The notes below the pieces were generated by a model, which saw only the letters and a list, made by a program, of their open reading frames with translations, ran no database searches and was not told the origin of the DNA. The position numbers and the translations under genes are program-made. 64,000 bases of DNA from Echeneis naucrates (lineage: Eukaryota > Chordata > Actinopteri > Carangiformes > Echeneidae), in the NCBI RefSeq assembly GCF_900963305.1, contig NC_042515.1, forward strand, positions 7,238,377 to 7,302,376, written 5' to 3'. Numbering within the stretch: position 1 is the stretch's first letter; each line of letters begins with the position of its first letter. This document shows, one piece after another, positions 45,039 through 58,217 of the stretch.

Positions 45039-47820
45039 TGCAACAACAGCAGGAGCTGCAGGATGGGATGGAGGAGCAGTGGGCTGGAAGGACCCATATC
45101 CATTTTAGACAAGAGCACTTTTTAGCAGATTCTTCTTGCAACCAGGAGCTGCTCATATTGGTAGATGAAAGTACTTTTTCTTTATTTTTTCCTGTCACAT
45201 TATCACATGCAGCAGCAACTGTTTCTAAATTGTTAGTTAGATTCATGTTTACAGAATCATTTAAAGACTTACTTTACTCTACTCGAGACCAGTGAATCCA
45301 CCTTACTCTGTTTCAACTACCAAACATGGCCACTTACTGCGAAATCCCCACCCAAATTGGACGATCAGAGGGAGACACCTTTCTCACTGACATGTCTGCA
45401 CTTGCTTCACATTGCGCAAGAGCAGTTTCTGTACGTATGTCTGTGAGAATTTTCAGGATTGACTTCTTAAGGGCCTTATTTTAGGTCTGCAGAATGTACA
45501 ATTCCAGAAGAAAGAATCGTGTTTGTGTGTTTTGGCTTAAAATAAAAAGGTTCATATCTAAAAGCACCATAAAAGGCACATAGGTGATTTTGGGTCTTTC
45601 AGGCCCAACTTTATGTTATGTTATTTGTTGTTGTTGGATGGATGGATGAATGAATAGATGATTTTTAGCTTTTTGACTGACACCAACAGGACACTTTGAT
45701 AAATACAATCATGCTCATTTTAATATTAATTTCTCACATGCTGACAGATTGAGCTCTCTCTACTTCATAGTGAATTGGAAAATTTTAACATTTTTAACAT
45801 CTTCTGTAAGCAGTAAGAAGGCTGTGATTGTTCTTAAAGAGAGGTTGTATTTTTATGTGCAATAGTTTCGTAGAGAACTTTTTTTGTCGATAAGGAGCCA
45901 AACTGATTTGTTTGATCAATTTTACAAAATTTTAGGTTTCAGCGTTTGCTATTGATTAAAATTCATGATGTGAGTGGAGAATATTATACTGTACATACTG
46001 GAAGTGCTTAGTTTAAGATTTCATTTGACAAATTTTTGCCAACAGGGTCTGCCTATAATATCAGCCTTTTTGATCACTGATAAACAATTCCCTTATGAGT
46101 GAGTATGAGGTATTTCTGAAGTCTCTCAATAAATATAAGTTGTTACTGATGAAGTGGGAGCATTAGGGTGCATTATGTAACAGAAAACAATTATTTGTTG
46201 AATAATGGCCTATCCCCACTGAACGGTTGCCAATTTTCTGGTACATATCCAGAATTAAGTATTCTCCTAGATCAGTAATGAAGATACTGAACCCCAAACC
46301 TTTAAATGTGTGAAGCGACTAATGTAGTTTATGTAAACGTATTTACAAAGTAGAAATGTGTCTTTGATGTCTTAAGAGATAAAATTCACCCAAGAAGTGG
46401 ATCCCCTTGAGTGGCTTGTTTAAACTGATAATGAGATATGAATAATGTAAAAGTAATTGGCCCTAGTTTTATAGGGTGTTATTATTCAGATTTATATTGT
46501 GATAGAGTTTTCCTTTTTCAGAAATAGTTTCACAAATGTCAAACTCAGTTTGTTTTTTAGTATAAAGTAGTTTATAATTTTAAGAAAAGGACTATAGACC
46601 CAATCTACCAAAGGTTTTGTTTTTTTGTTCTTGCTTTTTTTTTTTTTTTTTTAGAACAATTTGACAGAAAGTTTAAGTCAACAACTATAATCCTTTAACC
46701 CCTTTATCCCCTGAATGAATTACACGTTTCGTCAGCTGTCACTATTATACTACTAGTTTTCAGTTTCCCCATGTTACCCACTGCAAGGTACATAAATGAG
46801 ACGAAAGTGGTAGCGCTGCTCTTAATTTTAAGAATAGGGACAGAAAAGAAATGTAAAAATATTTCATAATTTAAACTAAATTAATCGTTCCCCTTAAAGC
46901 CAGTTTTAAGGAAAGCTTAGACTTTCTCGGTTATATTTTACCTTCATCACTGTGGAATTGAAATGTGTCCTTAACCAACCTATGACAAATTGATATGTAT
47001 TTGTACACAGTATTAGTTTGTGTTCCGACTGCGTGTTTATATGAGGTCTTGTTGCTTAAAATGATGGAGCAGATAAATAAGCTGTAATGAGACATTTTAT
47101 TAGTAGTAAAATTCAAGCTCTGTAGTGTGTGCATAAGTGGCATGGTACATCATTACATGGCATCATTTTGTATGTATGCATTGCAGATCAGATTTCTAAT
47201 TTAAATTCTCTAAACGTCACTCAACTGAAACAGAAAAGCTTTTGGTTGTTCTCACTGTCAGCTCTCCTTTACTGATAAATTGACCCTAAATATGTTTTAC
47301 TTGCTTCATACTTAATTGTGTCAGATGTTTTACATACACTTACTCCCTCTCTGGCAGTAAATGAATCCACACACACTTTTCAAATCCCAGTGTGTTGCTA
47401 CAGGTGTGCAGACTTGTGAAGAGATTATTAATGTAAAATAATAAATCCATGATTTTTCTCCTTTTTTAAGTGTTGTGATTAAAATGTTGACTGTTAAATA
47501 TGTTAACATGTTAAAATTACAACTAATGAAATAGCACCTTGACACTCCAAACTAGCTGAATTAACCACTTGACTGTTTAATCACTACTGTGTTCCAGATC
47601 ATGGGGCAATTAAATGTATAGAAATATGCAAATTAGTCTTTTAGTTGTATTGATTACATTGTAAATCATGTTGATAGTGTAATCACCGTTTCTTTTTTTG
47701 AAGTTCTAACTTTTTCTAAAAATTGGAAGTCATTGGTTGAGAACTATTTATTTGGAGAATGGGCTTCAGGTAATGGTGAACAGGACTGATTGAAGGGAGA
47801 CAAAAAAGTAATAAAATGAT
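45039..47820 (+). other. Probable itch 3' UTR and downstream region
   Basis: AT-rich, gene-free DNA follows the itch stop codon. AATAAA signals occur at 45541, at 46128-46133 and at 47810-47815, so alternative 3' ends are plausible. A T run lies near 46635-46652. A short GGATGGATGGATGAATGAAT stretch near 45635 resembles the repeat tail in the itch intron. The true 3' end cannot be fixed from sequence alone. Confidence 0.5.
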
Positions 47821-48006
47821 TTTAACACTGGGCTCATGTTGGTCTTTTGTGAAGTATAATGATGATTGTTATTACATTTCTCACAACTGGTTAAATATAC
47901 GCACATTTTATTTGTATATTTCTTAACAAAGTCAAGGCAACTGTTTTCAATATTTCATATATTGTCATATCTGACAATGTGAAAAAATATTTTTGGATAT
48001 TTTATG

Positions 48007-49362
48007 CAGGGGTGGACAGCAACAAAGTAAATTTACTTGAGTACTGTACTCAAGTACAGTTTTTGAGTATCTGTACTTTTCTTGTGTATTATTTTTGGGG
48101 GATACTTTTACTTTTACTCCACTACAGTTTTATTGATGCTCTTGTCACTCGTTAGTTTTGTGCTAGTCTAACATTACTCGTACATCGTTAATTGTTAATT
48201 GTATTTTTACTTTTTGTAACACACACACACCTCTGCGTGTGTTCCAGGTAAGAATATGGCCACAAAAATGACCCCGCATTAGCTTGTAGCCAGTGTTTGG
48301 ATGTCCTGTGTGTCACTCTGTGACCTGACTGCAGCTACAACCCTCTCCTCTCTGTCTCTTCTTTCTGATGGAGCTACCAAACTCAGCTGTTTCTGACAAA
48401 GATAACGTTTTGTGTCGGACTTTAACACAAGCTAGGCTAACGGACGTTAGCATTAGAGCTGGTCAGTTAGCTTACGCTACAAGCTAACTGCGCCGTTTCT
48501 TACCTTAACGTTTCTCGTCCCAGCTTTTTAAAATATTTGTTTATAAAATTTCTTACCTTTTATTTTCTTATTCTTCTTTCTTTTCCTTTCTGATCACCGG
48601 ACTGATGCTGACATTTTCCTACCGAACAGAGAGCAGCCTGGCATAGCAACAGTAACCAAGGGGGGCGGGGCTTAGCGAAGGGTCGGGGAATTCAAAATGC
48701 TTTACAGATACAGAAAAAAAATTACAAGAAGGCAGATAGATTCATTACATAAACCATTAAAAAAAGTAATGATAATTTAATGGATTAAAAGATAGAAAAA
48801 AAATCACAGATAAAATACTTTAAGTTGCCATATGCACACCTAGGAAGTAGGAAGAAAACAAATAAGAAACTTGAGTAACTCATATTATATAATCATTTCC
48901 ACAAATAACCTTATTTTGAAAAATTATTCCATAGTTTAATGAGGGCCCAGTTCTGGGTCCCCCTCTACCCTGGGCTTGGGACACCAGACCCCCCCATCTG
49001 ACTTCGATGGGTGAGTCAGTTCATGAAGCATTGCAATAGGACCATGACATAATTAATTAAATACCGAAATAACTATATATATTTGTACATTCAAGGAACT
49101 GCTATATTACATTCTGTCCCTTTTTCCTCCATAAACAAGTCATCTCAGTGGGTGATTTGTTCTGTAGCAGAATTGTATCAGTGTATTGTATAATGACAAT
49201 AAAGCTACTTTCCTTTCCTGTATTTCCTGAGTTTTTTTTTAAATATACTTTTACTTAAGTAATATTTCGATGAAGCTATTTTACTTGTATTGGAGTAGTA
49301 TTTGACAAGGAGTATCTGTACTGTTACCCAAGTAGTGACGTTGTGTGCTCTGTCCACCTCTG
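48007..49362. mobile_element. Non-autonomous hAT transposon
   Basis: The 1,356-bp element has terminal inverted repeats: CAGGGGTGGACAG at the left, and the reverse complement of the right end reads CAGAGGTGGACAG. It is flanked by a perfect 8-bp target duplication ATTTTATG (47999-48006 and 49363-49370), the hAT signature. Subterminal AAGTA/TACTT-rich sequence (TTTGAGTATCTGTACTTTTC left, AGTATCTGTACTGTTACCCA right) is typical of a common teleost hAT family. No transposase frame is visible, so it would need a transposase supplied elsewhere. The intact target duplication and mostly matching ends suggest a fairly young insertion. Confidence 0.9.
48690..49225 (+). mobile_element. Possible retroelement nested in the hAT element
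   Basis: The right half of the hAT element differs in character from its ends and finishes in GTATAATGACAATAAAGCTA then CTTTCCTTTCC, a form typical of fish non-LTR retroelement 3' tails (ATGACAATAAAG followed by a short repeat). The left boundary is a guess and no target duplication was identified. Confidence 0.35.
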
Positions 49363-49370
49363 ATTTTATG

Positions 49371-49984
49371 AAAGAAATGAAAGATAAGCGTAATTAAAGA
49401 TGTTTCAGTATATTATTTAAATCTTGATTTTTGATGATATTTTCCCAAAATGCAATGCAATATTTTTTGGAAGATAATTTTATGCTATGTTTCTTACATC
49501 ATATTTCGTTTGATATGTTTAATACAAAATTGTGAGTCCAACCATTTGTATCAACGACTAAACGTATGATCTGTGATACAGCACAATGATTTATCATTTC
49601 ATGTCATTGGTGACTAAATTTCACGTAGGAATGAAAGTGAGCGTGAATGGATGTATGTCCCTAAACCAAATACCAAGTCAAAGAAGAAAGTGAATTGGCC
49701 TTCAGTGGAAATCTCAAAACGTAAATAATGCAGTACGTGCAGTACAGGACCAGAGCATTAAATCTTAGGAAAATGAAAACAATTAAACCTTAGTACTTAA
49801 ATGTTATCATCATGTTATTTGAAGCTTGAGCCACAACAAACAAACAAACAAACAAACAAAAAATATGTAGGATATGTAGGAGGAACCTTTCGTGTTTTGA
49901 AACAGCACGGACGGGTTTCGCGGTGACACCTGACGCGATGCAGCAGATTTTTGTGTCGTGTCTGCTGCTGCTCCGTCTAAAGTC
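49371..49984. other. pxmp4 5' flank
   Basis: AT-rich spacer between the hAT element and pxmp4. A (CAAA)n stretch near 49836-49860 is a simple repeat. The last ~130 bp are less AT-rich and probably hold the pxmp4 promoter and 5' UTR. No TATA box is obvious. Confidence 0.45.
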
Positions 49985-50970
49985 ATGGCAGGTCCAGACC
50001 TGATAAAAACTCTCCTGTACACCGTCAATAATCTGCTCCAGCAGCAGAAATACAAAGCGGCGCTGGCGGTTCTGAAAGGATTCAGAAATGGCGTCGTGTG
50101 AGTGAAAAGATTTAAATGTGACCGTTTCCTCCTGGTTTGTCCCAAAGCGGGCTCCAGTCTGTTGTGCAAACATTTGAATGGAGTTTGCTGGCTAAATGTA
50201 CTGTGGACTCTGGGACTTAGACAACTTTGACTGAATGTGTTTATTTCTCAGATATGGGGCCAAGATCAGAGCGCCACACGCCTTAGTCATGACATTTTTA
50301 TTCAAAAGTGGCAGGTAAGCGTTTGAGCTGTGGTCTGCTTTTTATTTTTAAAATGTTGTGTATCTGAAGGTCTGATCATGTTGTTCTTCTCCTCTGGTAG
50401 TTTGAAGGAAAAGCTCAGAGCCATTTTGAAGGCCACTTACACACATTCCCGCAACCTGGCCTGCTTCGTGTTCACATATAAAGGGCTTCATGCTCTGCAG
50501 ATGAAGATGCAGGGAAAGAGTCTGCAGTATCACTCCTTCCTGGCTGCCTGTGTAGGAGGATGGCTAGTTTTTGGTGATAACAACAGCATCAATAGTCAGG
50601 TATGTCAGACCTGCAGTCTACAGAAAAGACTGCAGACCGCAACCTACTTAGTAACCTACTTAGTAAATGTGTTACTAAACACATCTCTGTGTTGCTTCAG
50701 ATCAACATGTACTTGCTGTCGAGGATCTTGTTCGCCCTGTCTCGGTTGGCCGTAGAGAAAGGATTCATCCCTCAGCCTAAACACGACCCCTTCCCGCTTT
50801 TTGCCACCTTGGTCTGGGGCATCGTCCTGTGGCTGTTTGAGTATTACCCTCACACTCTCCAGCCCTCCCTACAGTCCTCCATGACCTACCTCTACCATGA
50901 CAGCAATCTGTGGCATGACATAACAGACTTCCTTGTTTATAATAAGCCACGGACAGGTGCTGAGAAATGA
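49985..50970 (+). CDS. pxmp4: Peroxisomal membrane protein 4 (PMP24)
   Basis: Integral peroxisomal membrane protein of the Tim17/22/23 superfamily; its exact role is not well defined. Coding exons: 49985-50097, 50252-50314, 50401-50599, 50701-50970, giving 214 residues (human 212). Recognisable segments are MAGPDLIKTLLYTVNNLLQQ, GAKIRAPHALVMTFLF, KATYTHSRNLACFVFTYKGL, CVGGWLVFGDNNSINSQINM and HPFPLFATL-like HDPFPLFATLVWGIVLWLFE. Several moderately hydrophobic stretches (LVMTFLF, AACVGGWLVF, LVWGIVLWLF) fit membrane insertion. There is no signal peptide. The ATG is in a good context (AGTCATGG). It follows itch on the same strand, as expected from linkage on human 20q11. Confidence 0.96.
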
Positions 50971-53600
50971 ACTTAACCTATAGATTTTTTTTCCCTGTGT
51001 CGACCTGCTCTTTATCATACTATAATTACTTTTTTTTTTTTGAATTATTGATCGTTGCCTTCTTTAATTTTTGTCTAAGCAAATTTGTACTATAAGAGTG
51101 TTTTTAATTAAGGTTTAATATTGATCTGTTTCTCTTCATTGGTCCTGGTTAATCCTTGTTTGACTCTAAAACTTCTCGCTAAAAGAATACACCAGCGTTT
51201 CAACCTTTACTTTTTATTTTCAATATTCAGCTGGAAATGTCAATATTTCTGTCCTGCTAACATTTTGATGAATGGGTAATTGCATTGTGTGGCTTTAATT
51301 TAAATCACAAAATCTAGCTTTTAAATAAAAGATAAAGAGATGAGTAATGCAATCAATTTCAAACCTGCAGTAACATAAAAAGACAAAACAATATCAACAA
51401 TGTAAATGAACAACTGATTTGAAGACTGAATGATTAAAAAAAACGAACAAAATATAATATCCACTTATATATAAACTATAAGTTTTTTTACACCTGGTCT
51501 TATTGTTTATTTATTTTGTTGGGGTTTACCACATGACTCACGTTTTGTGTTCTTTTGAAATTGGTAAACCTCAGCTCCAAAACCAATACCAGGCGTGCCT
51601 ACTGAAGCTTTTGTCCTTTTATGCCATTTAAAAGCTGAAAGGTGTGCCATTTTACATAATCTTAAAGGAGAGCTAGGATGAATGAGATATGGCCAAACCC
51701 ATTTTCAGTTTTCTTTTGCGTAAATACCGTGTTTTGTTACCCAGAGCAGTAGAGCTGTAATGCATTTCTCTGTCGAAACATAAGTTTTGCATTATTGTAT
51801 TCATTCAAAAATATGACCTGATGCCAAAACTGTGCATTTGTAATGTATTTTTTTTGTTTATTTGTTTACTTTTTATGTGATTACCAGCAAAGGAAAGTTG
51901 AACCCCTTTAACTTAAATATTTCCTTTTTATTTTTGCTTCTGTGACTGCATTTCACAGGGAGATGTGGTACATTTGAATCAGCTCATTGAATCAAAAGCT
52001 ATTCTCAGTACTGGAATTTTAATGCTTTCCATTTAAAAGATATCGGCTTAGAATATGCAATTAGGGTGTTCTCAAATTGAAATAACTAACAGCACTTGCG
52101 GCAAAAAACATAAATAAATCAAATGTCTTGATTAGCAAAAATATGTGAACACATCAATGTAAATGGAACAATCATTGATAATCAACAAACAAGTGTAAAT
52201 GATAAGCGATGACGAAAGTTGCTTACGCTTGGAAATATTAACTGAAAGGAACGAAGCATGAGTTAGATTTACCTGAGAAGTGGGTGTTGGCTTTGGTTTG
52301 AGTCACAAATAATTCTTGTCACGCTCTTCCAACACACAAGTGTCAACTTTAGGGGGCTGCAATCGGGATTCAGGAAGGGTCACCAAAGTATCAAGGCCCC
52401 AACATCTTGGAACTATAAAGGGTTGTGCGAAATATTAAGGTATCCAAAAGCAGAAAAACTGACCATCTGATAGAGACAGACAACACTATCAGTCATGCGA
52501 CCACTCAACTGTATCACAAAGCTCCACAAATTATCCGTTGTTCCAAATTAGTAAAAGTCTGCTTCCAGGTAACAACCAAAGATTGTTCTCATTGTTCTTA
52601 GAGTCAGGGTTAGGTGTGACATGTCAACATTCATTCATCCAAAATATGTTCCACTCAACACACCTCACATAGCTGACATCGCATTAAAGCACAGCTGCCT
52701 GGTCCACATTCACATTTTAAGTTATTTTGCTGAGACAACCAAAAACATAAAATAGCTCCCACCTATCTTTTTCTGCTATTCTGTAGCAGAAGCAACACTT
52801 TCAAGGCTGCAGCTGGTTAAACGAGTATGTGTGTGTATGAGGAGATGCAGGAATAACAGATTGAATTCAATTGTGCATTAAATTAAGGCACGCATTAAAA
52901 AAAATAAATAATCCAGTGGTAAATATGCAGTGTATTACTTTATGATAAATGATAAGCACGTGTGCAAAATTCTAAAGCTGAAAAAATTTTATTAGTTTTA
53001 CAAAATGAATCATTACAAACAAACAGACTGAACGACTGCAAGAAATGTAAAGGAATAGATGAAAAGATTAAAACTGAAATTGCAAAGATATGACAACAAC
53101 ACCAGTTATATGAGAGAGCGAAAAAAAGGATACTTGAACTGATCTTTAATAACCATCTCACCAATGATGAAACCCATATAAGTACAAAGTATGACCTTTT
53201 TTGTAGTGCACTCGAGGCGCTCTATATGCGATCTGAACACTGTCTGTTTTTTAAGGTCTAGCTTTAGTTGAGCTCTACAACCTTTTTGTTTTTGGAATCT
53301 TCCAAAGAGAGCTAAATAAGCTCTGCACAACACTGCAAAGTCCAATATATAACACAAATTGAGCAACAAATGATTATACCTGATGGAATGTTTGAGATAA
53401 ATTATACCAAAGCCTTAACTTTCACCTTAAAAAAAAAAAAAAAAAAAAACTGGGCTCGCCTGCTTACTCATGTCAGCGCCATCTAACTGATGCAATACAC
53501 CCCTGGTTCAAGAGGGTGGGGCAAACAAAGTTTAAATTAGTGTGGAGAGGCGACATAAGGGCCAGAATCACAGAGCTGCTGCTGTGAAAAAGACAAACAA
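50971..53600. other. pxmp4 3' UTR and spacer before the transglutaminase
   Basis: A polyadenylation signal AATAAA at 51324-51329 probably serves pxmp4. The rest is AT-rich with a pure A run of about 20 near 53429-53448. Open frames here show no family resemblance. The last ~100 bp before 53601 should contain the 5' UTR of the transglutaminase gene. Confidence 0.5.
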
Positions 53601-56600
53601 ATGGAGGGTGAGATTCCTCTTCAGAAATGTGCTCTTTTTTTTTTTCCTTCACCATTTTATTGCTCTGTTATTTGACCTGGGTAAATGCAATTTTCTGTAG
53701 CAGTTTCTTTAATTGTTTTTTTACTTGCAGACTTGCTAATCCAAAATGTTGACCTTGAGAAATCTGAAAACCTGGAGATACACAAGACAGAGGACTTCAG
53801 CGACTCCAAAGTCCTCGTGCTGCGAAGAGGAGCACCATTCAAAGTCACTCTGCAACTTGGGGGCCGAGCCTTCAACCCCCACACTGACTCTTTGAGGATC
53901 AAAATTTTGCTGGGTAGCCTATATTTATATTTAACCTAGATGTTCTTGGCGTAAATGGCTGTTTGAGTGCATACATGTATATGGAGCCAGCTTTTCCATG
54001 TAACAATTTGTGATTAAGTTTATTTGACAAAGTTTCCAATCCCTCCTCTCTCCCTAGGCCGTCTGTATTCGATAATGCCAGTCACTTTCTCCAAAACCGT
54101 TTCTTCCTCATCCTCTTCCTGGAAAGCCTGCTTCGACCCCAAAGATCTGAACCTCCAGAACCCCTCCATTTTCCTCTCATCTCCTGCCTCTGCCCCGGTG
54201 GGAATCTACAGGTTTGCGATGTATGTGTCCTCCAAGAATGGCTGGCACAGGAGCAGGTTTTCCACGTTCGTCCTGGTGTGTAACCCCTGGTGTCGTGGTG
54301 AGTAAAATTTACAAATCAAGAGGATGGAACGATCATGCTTTTCCACAGTTAACGCACAGCTTTGCAGATTCAGAGTAGCTCTCAGTGCTGTCAACCAACC
54401 CAGAGCTACTTGTACTGGTAGTCATGCTTTGTGTGACTGGATGAAGTAATTCATTTTACAGGAGTTTAGCAGTGATGTACTGTGCTCAGTAACTAGCTCG
54501 GTGGATCGTAACACTAATGCTAACATCTGTTTGCACCTTTTCAAAATAGAATACAGAACAAAGATGAGCCAGGGAACCAAATTCCAATGCTTTTAGTCTA
54601 CCCTGCAAAACAATTTAAAATGCAAACACACTAGGATGAACTAAATGTCAGGTTTCTTCCTTGCAGAGGATGCAGTATATATTCCCTTCGAGGACGAGAG
54701 AGAGGAATATGTCCTGAACACCTCTGGGTTGCTGTTTATGGGGACAGCTGTGAACAATGTGTCAAGACCATGGTCCTTCGACCAGGTATGAAAATGATAT
54801 TCTGTTGAAATTGTTTGCAGATTCAGATATGAGATCACACAACCGTATTTATAAGAGCCGTTGTGTTGGCTCGCATGTCATTGTGCAAGTTTCACTTGTA
54901 TCCACTTGCTGTGCATGAGAATATAATACTTGAATGAAAAGCTGATTTTACCCTTTCATTTCTTTCCCTCTCCGTGTGAAGTATGAGCCTGGCGTTCTGG
55001 AGGCATGCCTGAATCTGCTCCAAATCAGTCCCCAGCACCTGAAGAACAGGAGAGTGGACTACCTCAACCGAAACAACCCCGTCTACATCAGCCGGGTCGT
55101 GTCTGCCATGGTGAGCAAATCACAAACTTCAAACAGAGGGATAATTATCTCACTGTCAGCGCCGTACCTCACCTGTCTATGTTTACTGTCACAATATAAG
55201 CGTCTCTTCAGCTTTACCTCATTGAAAAATGTTCTTGCTTGAACTGGTGCAGGGTGCTATGCAGATCAGTAAACAAGAACACACCTGCAAATAAAAAAAA
55301 AAATAAATATATATATATCACTCAAACATTGGTGCCTGTAATCACTGCAGCAAACAGTTGAATAGACTTGACTAGATTTGTCATTAGACTGTCACCTCAG
55401 GGGTGACATGCTCAGACCTGCTCTGTGATGTTTGCAGCAAAGATCCAAAAGATATATTTATCTTTTCGTTTCCTTTTTAGATCAACTGTGAAGACGACCA
55501 TGGAATCCTGAAAGGGAACTGGTCTGGTGACTTCAAACAAGGAGTTAACCCTACCATGTGGACGGGGAGCGGGGACATCCTGTTACAGTGGGCCCGGTCT
55601 GGTTTCAGCCCAGTCAAGTATGGGCAGTGTTGGGTCTATGCAGCTGTCATGTGCACAGGTAATTATATCATTATGATTTCAAACTTTGTAATTGTAACCA
55701 GCTCTAAACCTCTAAAACATAATACTGTCATCGCTGACTCACACACAACAAAATGTATCATTTTTTCCATGGTGAGATAATCAGTTATTATCATCAGCAT
55801 GTGACGCCTGTGCCTGTCCTATTATTGTGCCTTCTCAGTTATGAGAGTTCTTGGCATTCCTTGCCGTGTTGTCACAAACTTCAACTCTGCACATGACACC
55901 AATGCCAACTTGGTGATTGAGGAGTACTACAGCGAAACGGGGCAGAAGCTGAAACTTTCTAAAGACAGCATATGGTCAGTGTTGGAGCAAATACGTCTTA
56001 TTAACATGGCTAAAATAAAAGCTTTAACAAGTACAAAAAACAACAAGTAAAAAAAAAAGGTTAGTGACATTTATTTTGACTAACAGGAACTTCCATGTCT
56101 GGGTTGAGTGCTGGATGAATCGCAGGGATCTGGGGTCTGGAATGGATGGCTGGCAAGTTCTGGACCCAACACCTCAAGAGAGGAGTGGAGGTATGGAAGA
56201 AACAATGTTGTTCCCATTATGTGATGTTTCTCATTTATTACTGACGATTTGACTTTTTTTCTAAATATCATCATGATGTGTTTTTCAGGAGTGTACTGCT
56301 GTGGCCCAGCTCCAGTCAAAGCCATCAAAGATCGGCACATCAACCTGCCTTATGACATCCCCTTTGTCTATGCTGAAGTGAATGCAGACGTCCACACAGT
56401 CATAATAAGCCAGGGCCGAGCGATCAGCTACCACAAAGACAAAGACAGAGTTGGATCCCTCATCTGTACAAAAGCTGTTGGCTTCCCCAGACTCCAGAAC
56501 ATCACAGAAAACTACAAATACACCAAAAGTATGATCCAAAAGCAATTATTTTAATACTGGCTGATTTAAAGAAGTGGCATGTTGTTCACTCTAAAATATG

Positions 56601-58217
56601 ATTCTTGCTCTCCTTGCATGTTCTATTTATCTTTTTAAAATAGGTCCAACTTCAACGCTTCGATCACACAGCTCCACAATGTCTGGAGACTCAGCACTGA
56701 GTGCAGGTAAACTTTATTCTCAATCCATAAGTCAGAATGATCGCTTGTTTAAACACAGGTCATCTCACTCTGTGGCTATCTCCATGTTTATGTAGGAGCC
56801 TCACCCAAGGAAGTGTCAGTCTCCCTGATCCTGGATAAGGCTCCACTTGCTGGACAGCCCATCAGCTTCACAATGAAAATCACTAACAAACAGAGTGTTC
56901 CCAAAAGGATGAATGTGCACATCAACGCCCAGGTCAAAGAATACAACAACAGTCCCTCAGACACCTTCTGGGAAAAGCAGGGCATCATACATCTAGCACC
57001 CAGAGAAGGTAGGCTTATTTCACCTTACTCCTCAAATGGTGACTTTTGGGGGACTGCTACACTTTGTAGAATTTATTGAAAAATTACATGTCAAATTTCA
57101 CACATCCCCTTCCTTTTCGTTCCGCTCTCTTTCCAGTCACACTCTTGCAGCAGCAGATCCATCCAGACGAGTATGAGAGCGTGGTGGGAGACAACCTGAT
57201 CAACCTTGCAGTAGTCTTAGAAGACATGGCCACTCATGAGCGGTACCTGGCCTCAGACGAGTTCAATATCACCAGCCCAAAGCTGCACATCCAGGTACTT
57301 CAAAGACATCCTGACTATTTCTCACCAGGGCGAGTAATTCAAGAGCGAATTTAAGGGAATTTTCAAGGTTCACTAAAACACATTTCTCCTTCAGGTCGAA
57401 CGTGAGACCTCCATTGTTCTTCACAAAGAGCAGGCAGCCGTAGTGGCCTTCACTAACCCGTTCACACACAATATTAGTGGAGAAGTGATTGTATCCGGAT
57501 CTGGGCTGATTCAGGGAAAGTTGCACTGCAGGTAGGAAATATGATTACTTGTCTTCATTTTTTGTATTTCTGTTGAAAGTTGTATATCGCTTAGTGATTT
57601 AGCCCCCTTCTCAATTGGCTGCAAGATGAAAAGGTGAAAAATTAAATCACTCCCGCTCTGCAGGGAGTCACGAAGGAATGTCAGCATTAACATTGAGAAC
57701 TTTATTTGTGTTCCCTGTTCAGGCAGGCGTGGCCAGGACAATGTAGAAAATTTATATTGCTTTGCTGATCCGTGCCAGTAATAATACTATGAATGCACTA
57801 ACTGACTATTTAGGGCTGTTTGATGAAGGTGTGTTCAGCTGTTGAATAATGAAACACCCTGACCTCATAGTGGACTAGATTTTACTGAGCTATCATTATC
57901 TAAACTGGTCTGAAGAATTAGGGCGAACCAGTTGAAAACAGGTCGGAGTACTTTCAAGAGAGTTTTTGCCATTTAAAATCACCATGGTAACAGTACTGCC
58001 AATGCTACCATTTAGTGACGTCTTATCTTTCTGTGTGTCTTCCTGCAGGATATCTGCACTGCCTCCCGGAGGAACCGTGATAAAGCGCTTCACTTTCACC
58101 CCCAGAATGGCAGGAGCAAAGATGCTTCAGGCGACACTGTTCCTGAGCGACATCAGCACCGTGATCACAGGCTTCGAGATGGTCGTTGTCAGAAAAGCTT
58201 CCACCACTTATTATTAA
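53601..58217 (+). CDS. Protein-glutamine gamma-glutamyltransferase (transglutaminase, tgm5/tgm2-like)
   Basis: Calcium-dependent enzyme that cross-links glutamine to lysine side chains. Coding exons: 53601-53607, 53731-53913, 54058-54297, 54667-54785, 54982-55110, 55481-55658, 55839-55974, 56087-56190, 56289-56528, 56644-56706, 56796-57008, 57137-57294, 57395-57531, 58049-58217, giving 691 residues, normal for the family. The order is N-terminal beta-sandwich, catalytic core, a short linker exon (56644-56706), then two C-terminal beta-barrels. The triad is complete: Cys276 (YGQCWVYA), His334 (FHVWVECW), Asp357 (GWQVLDPTP). The transition-state Trp240 (GNWS) is present. There is no signal peptide. 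The first coding exon carries only ATGGAGG. Best guess is a teleost tgm5-like or tgm2-like member: linkage to 20q genes recalls TGM2, but the paralogue needs a tree. Confidence 0.93.

Noticed and set aside
49790-50173. Minus-strand frames of 119-127 codons
   Set aside because: They lie antisense to the first pxmp4 exon and its 5' UTR and show no family resemblance.
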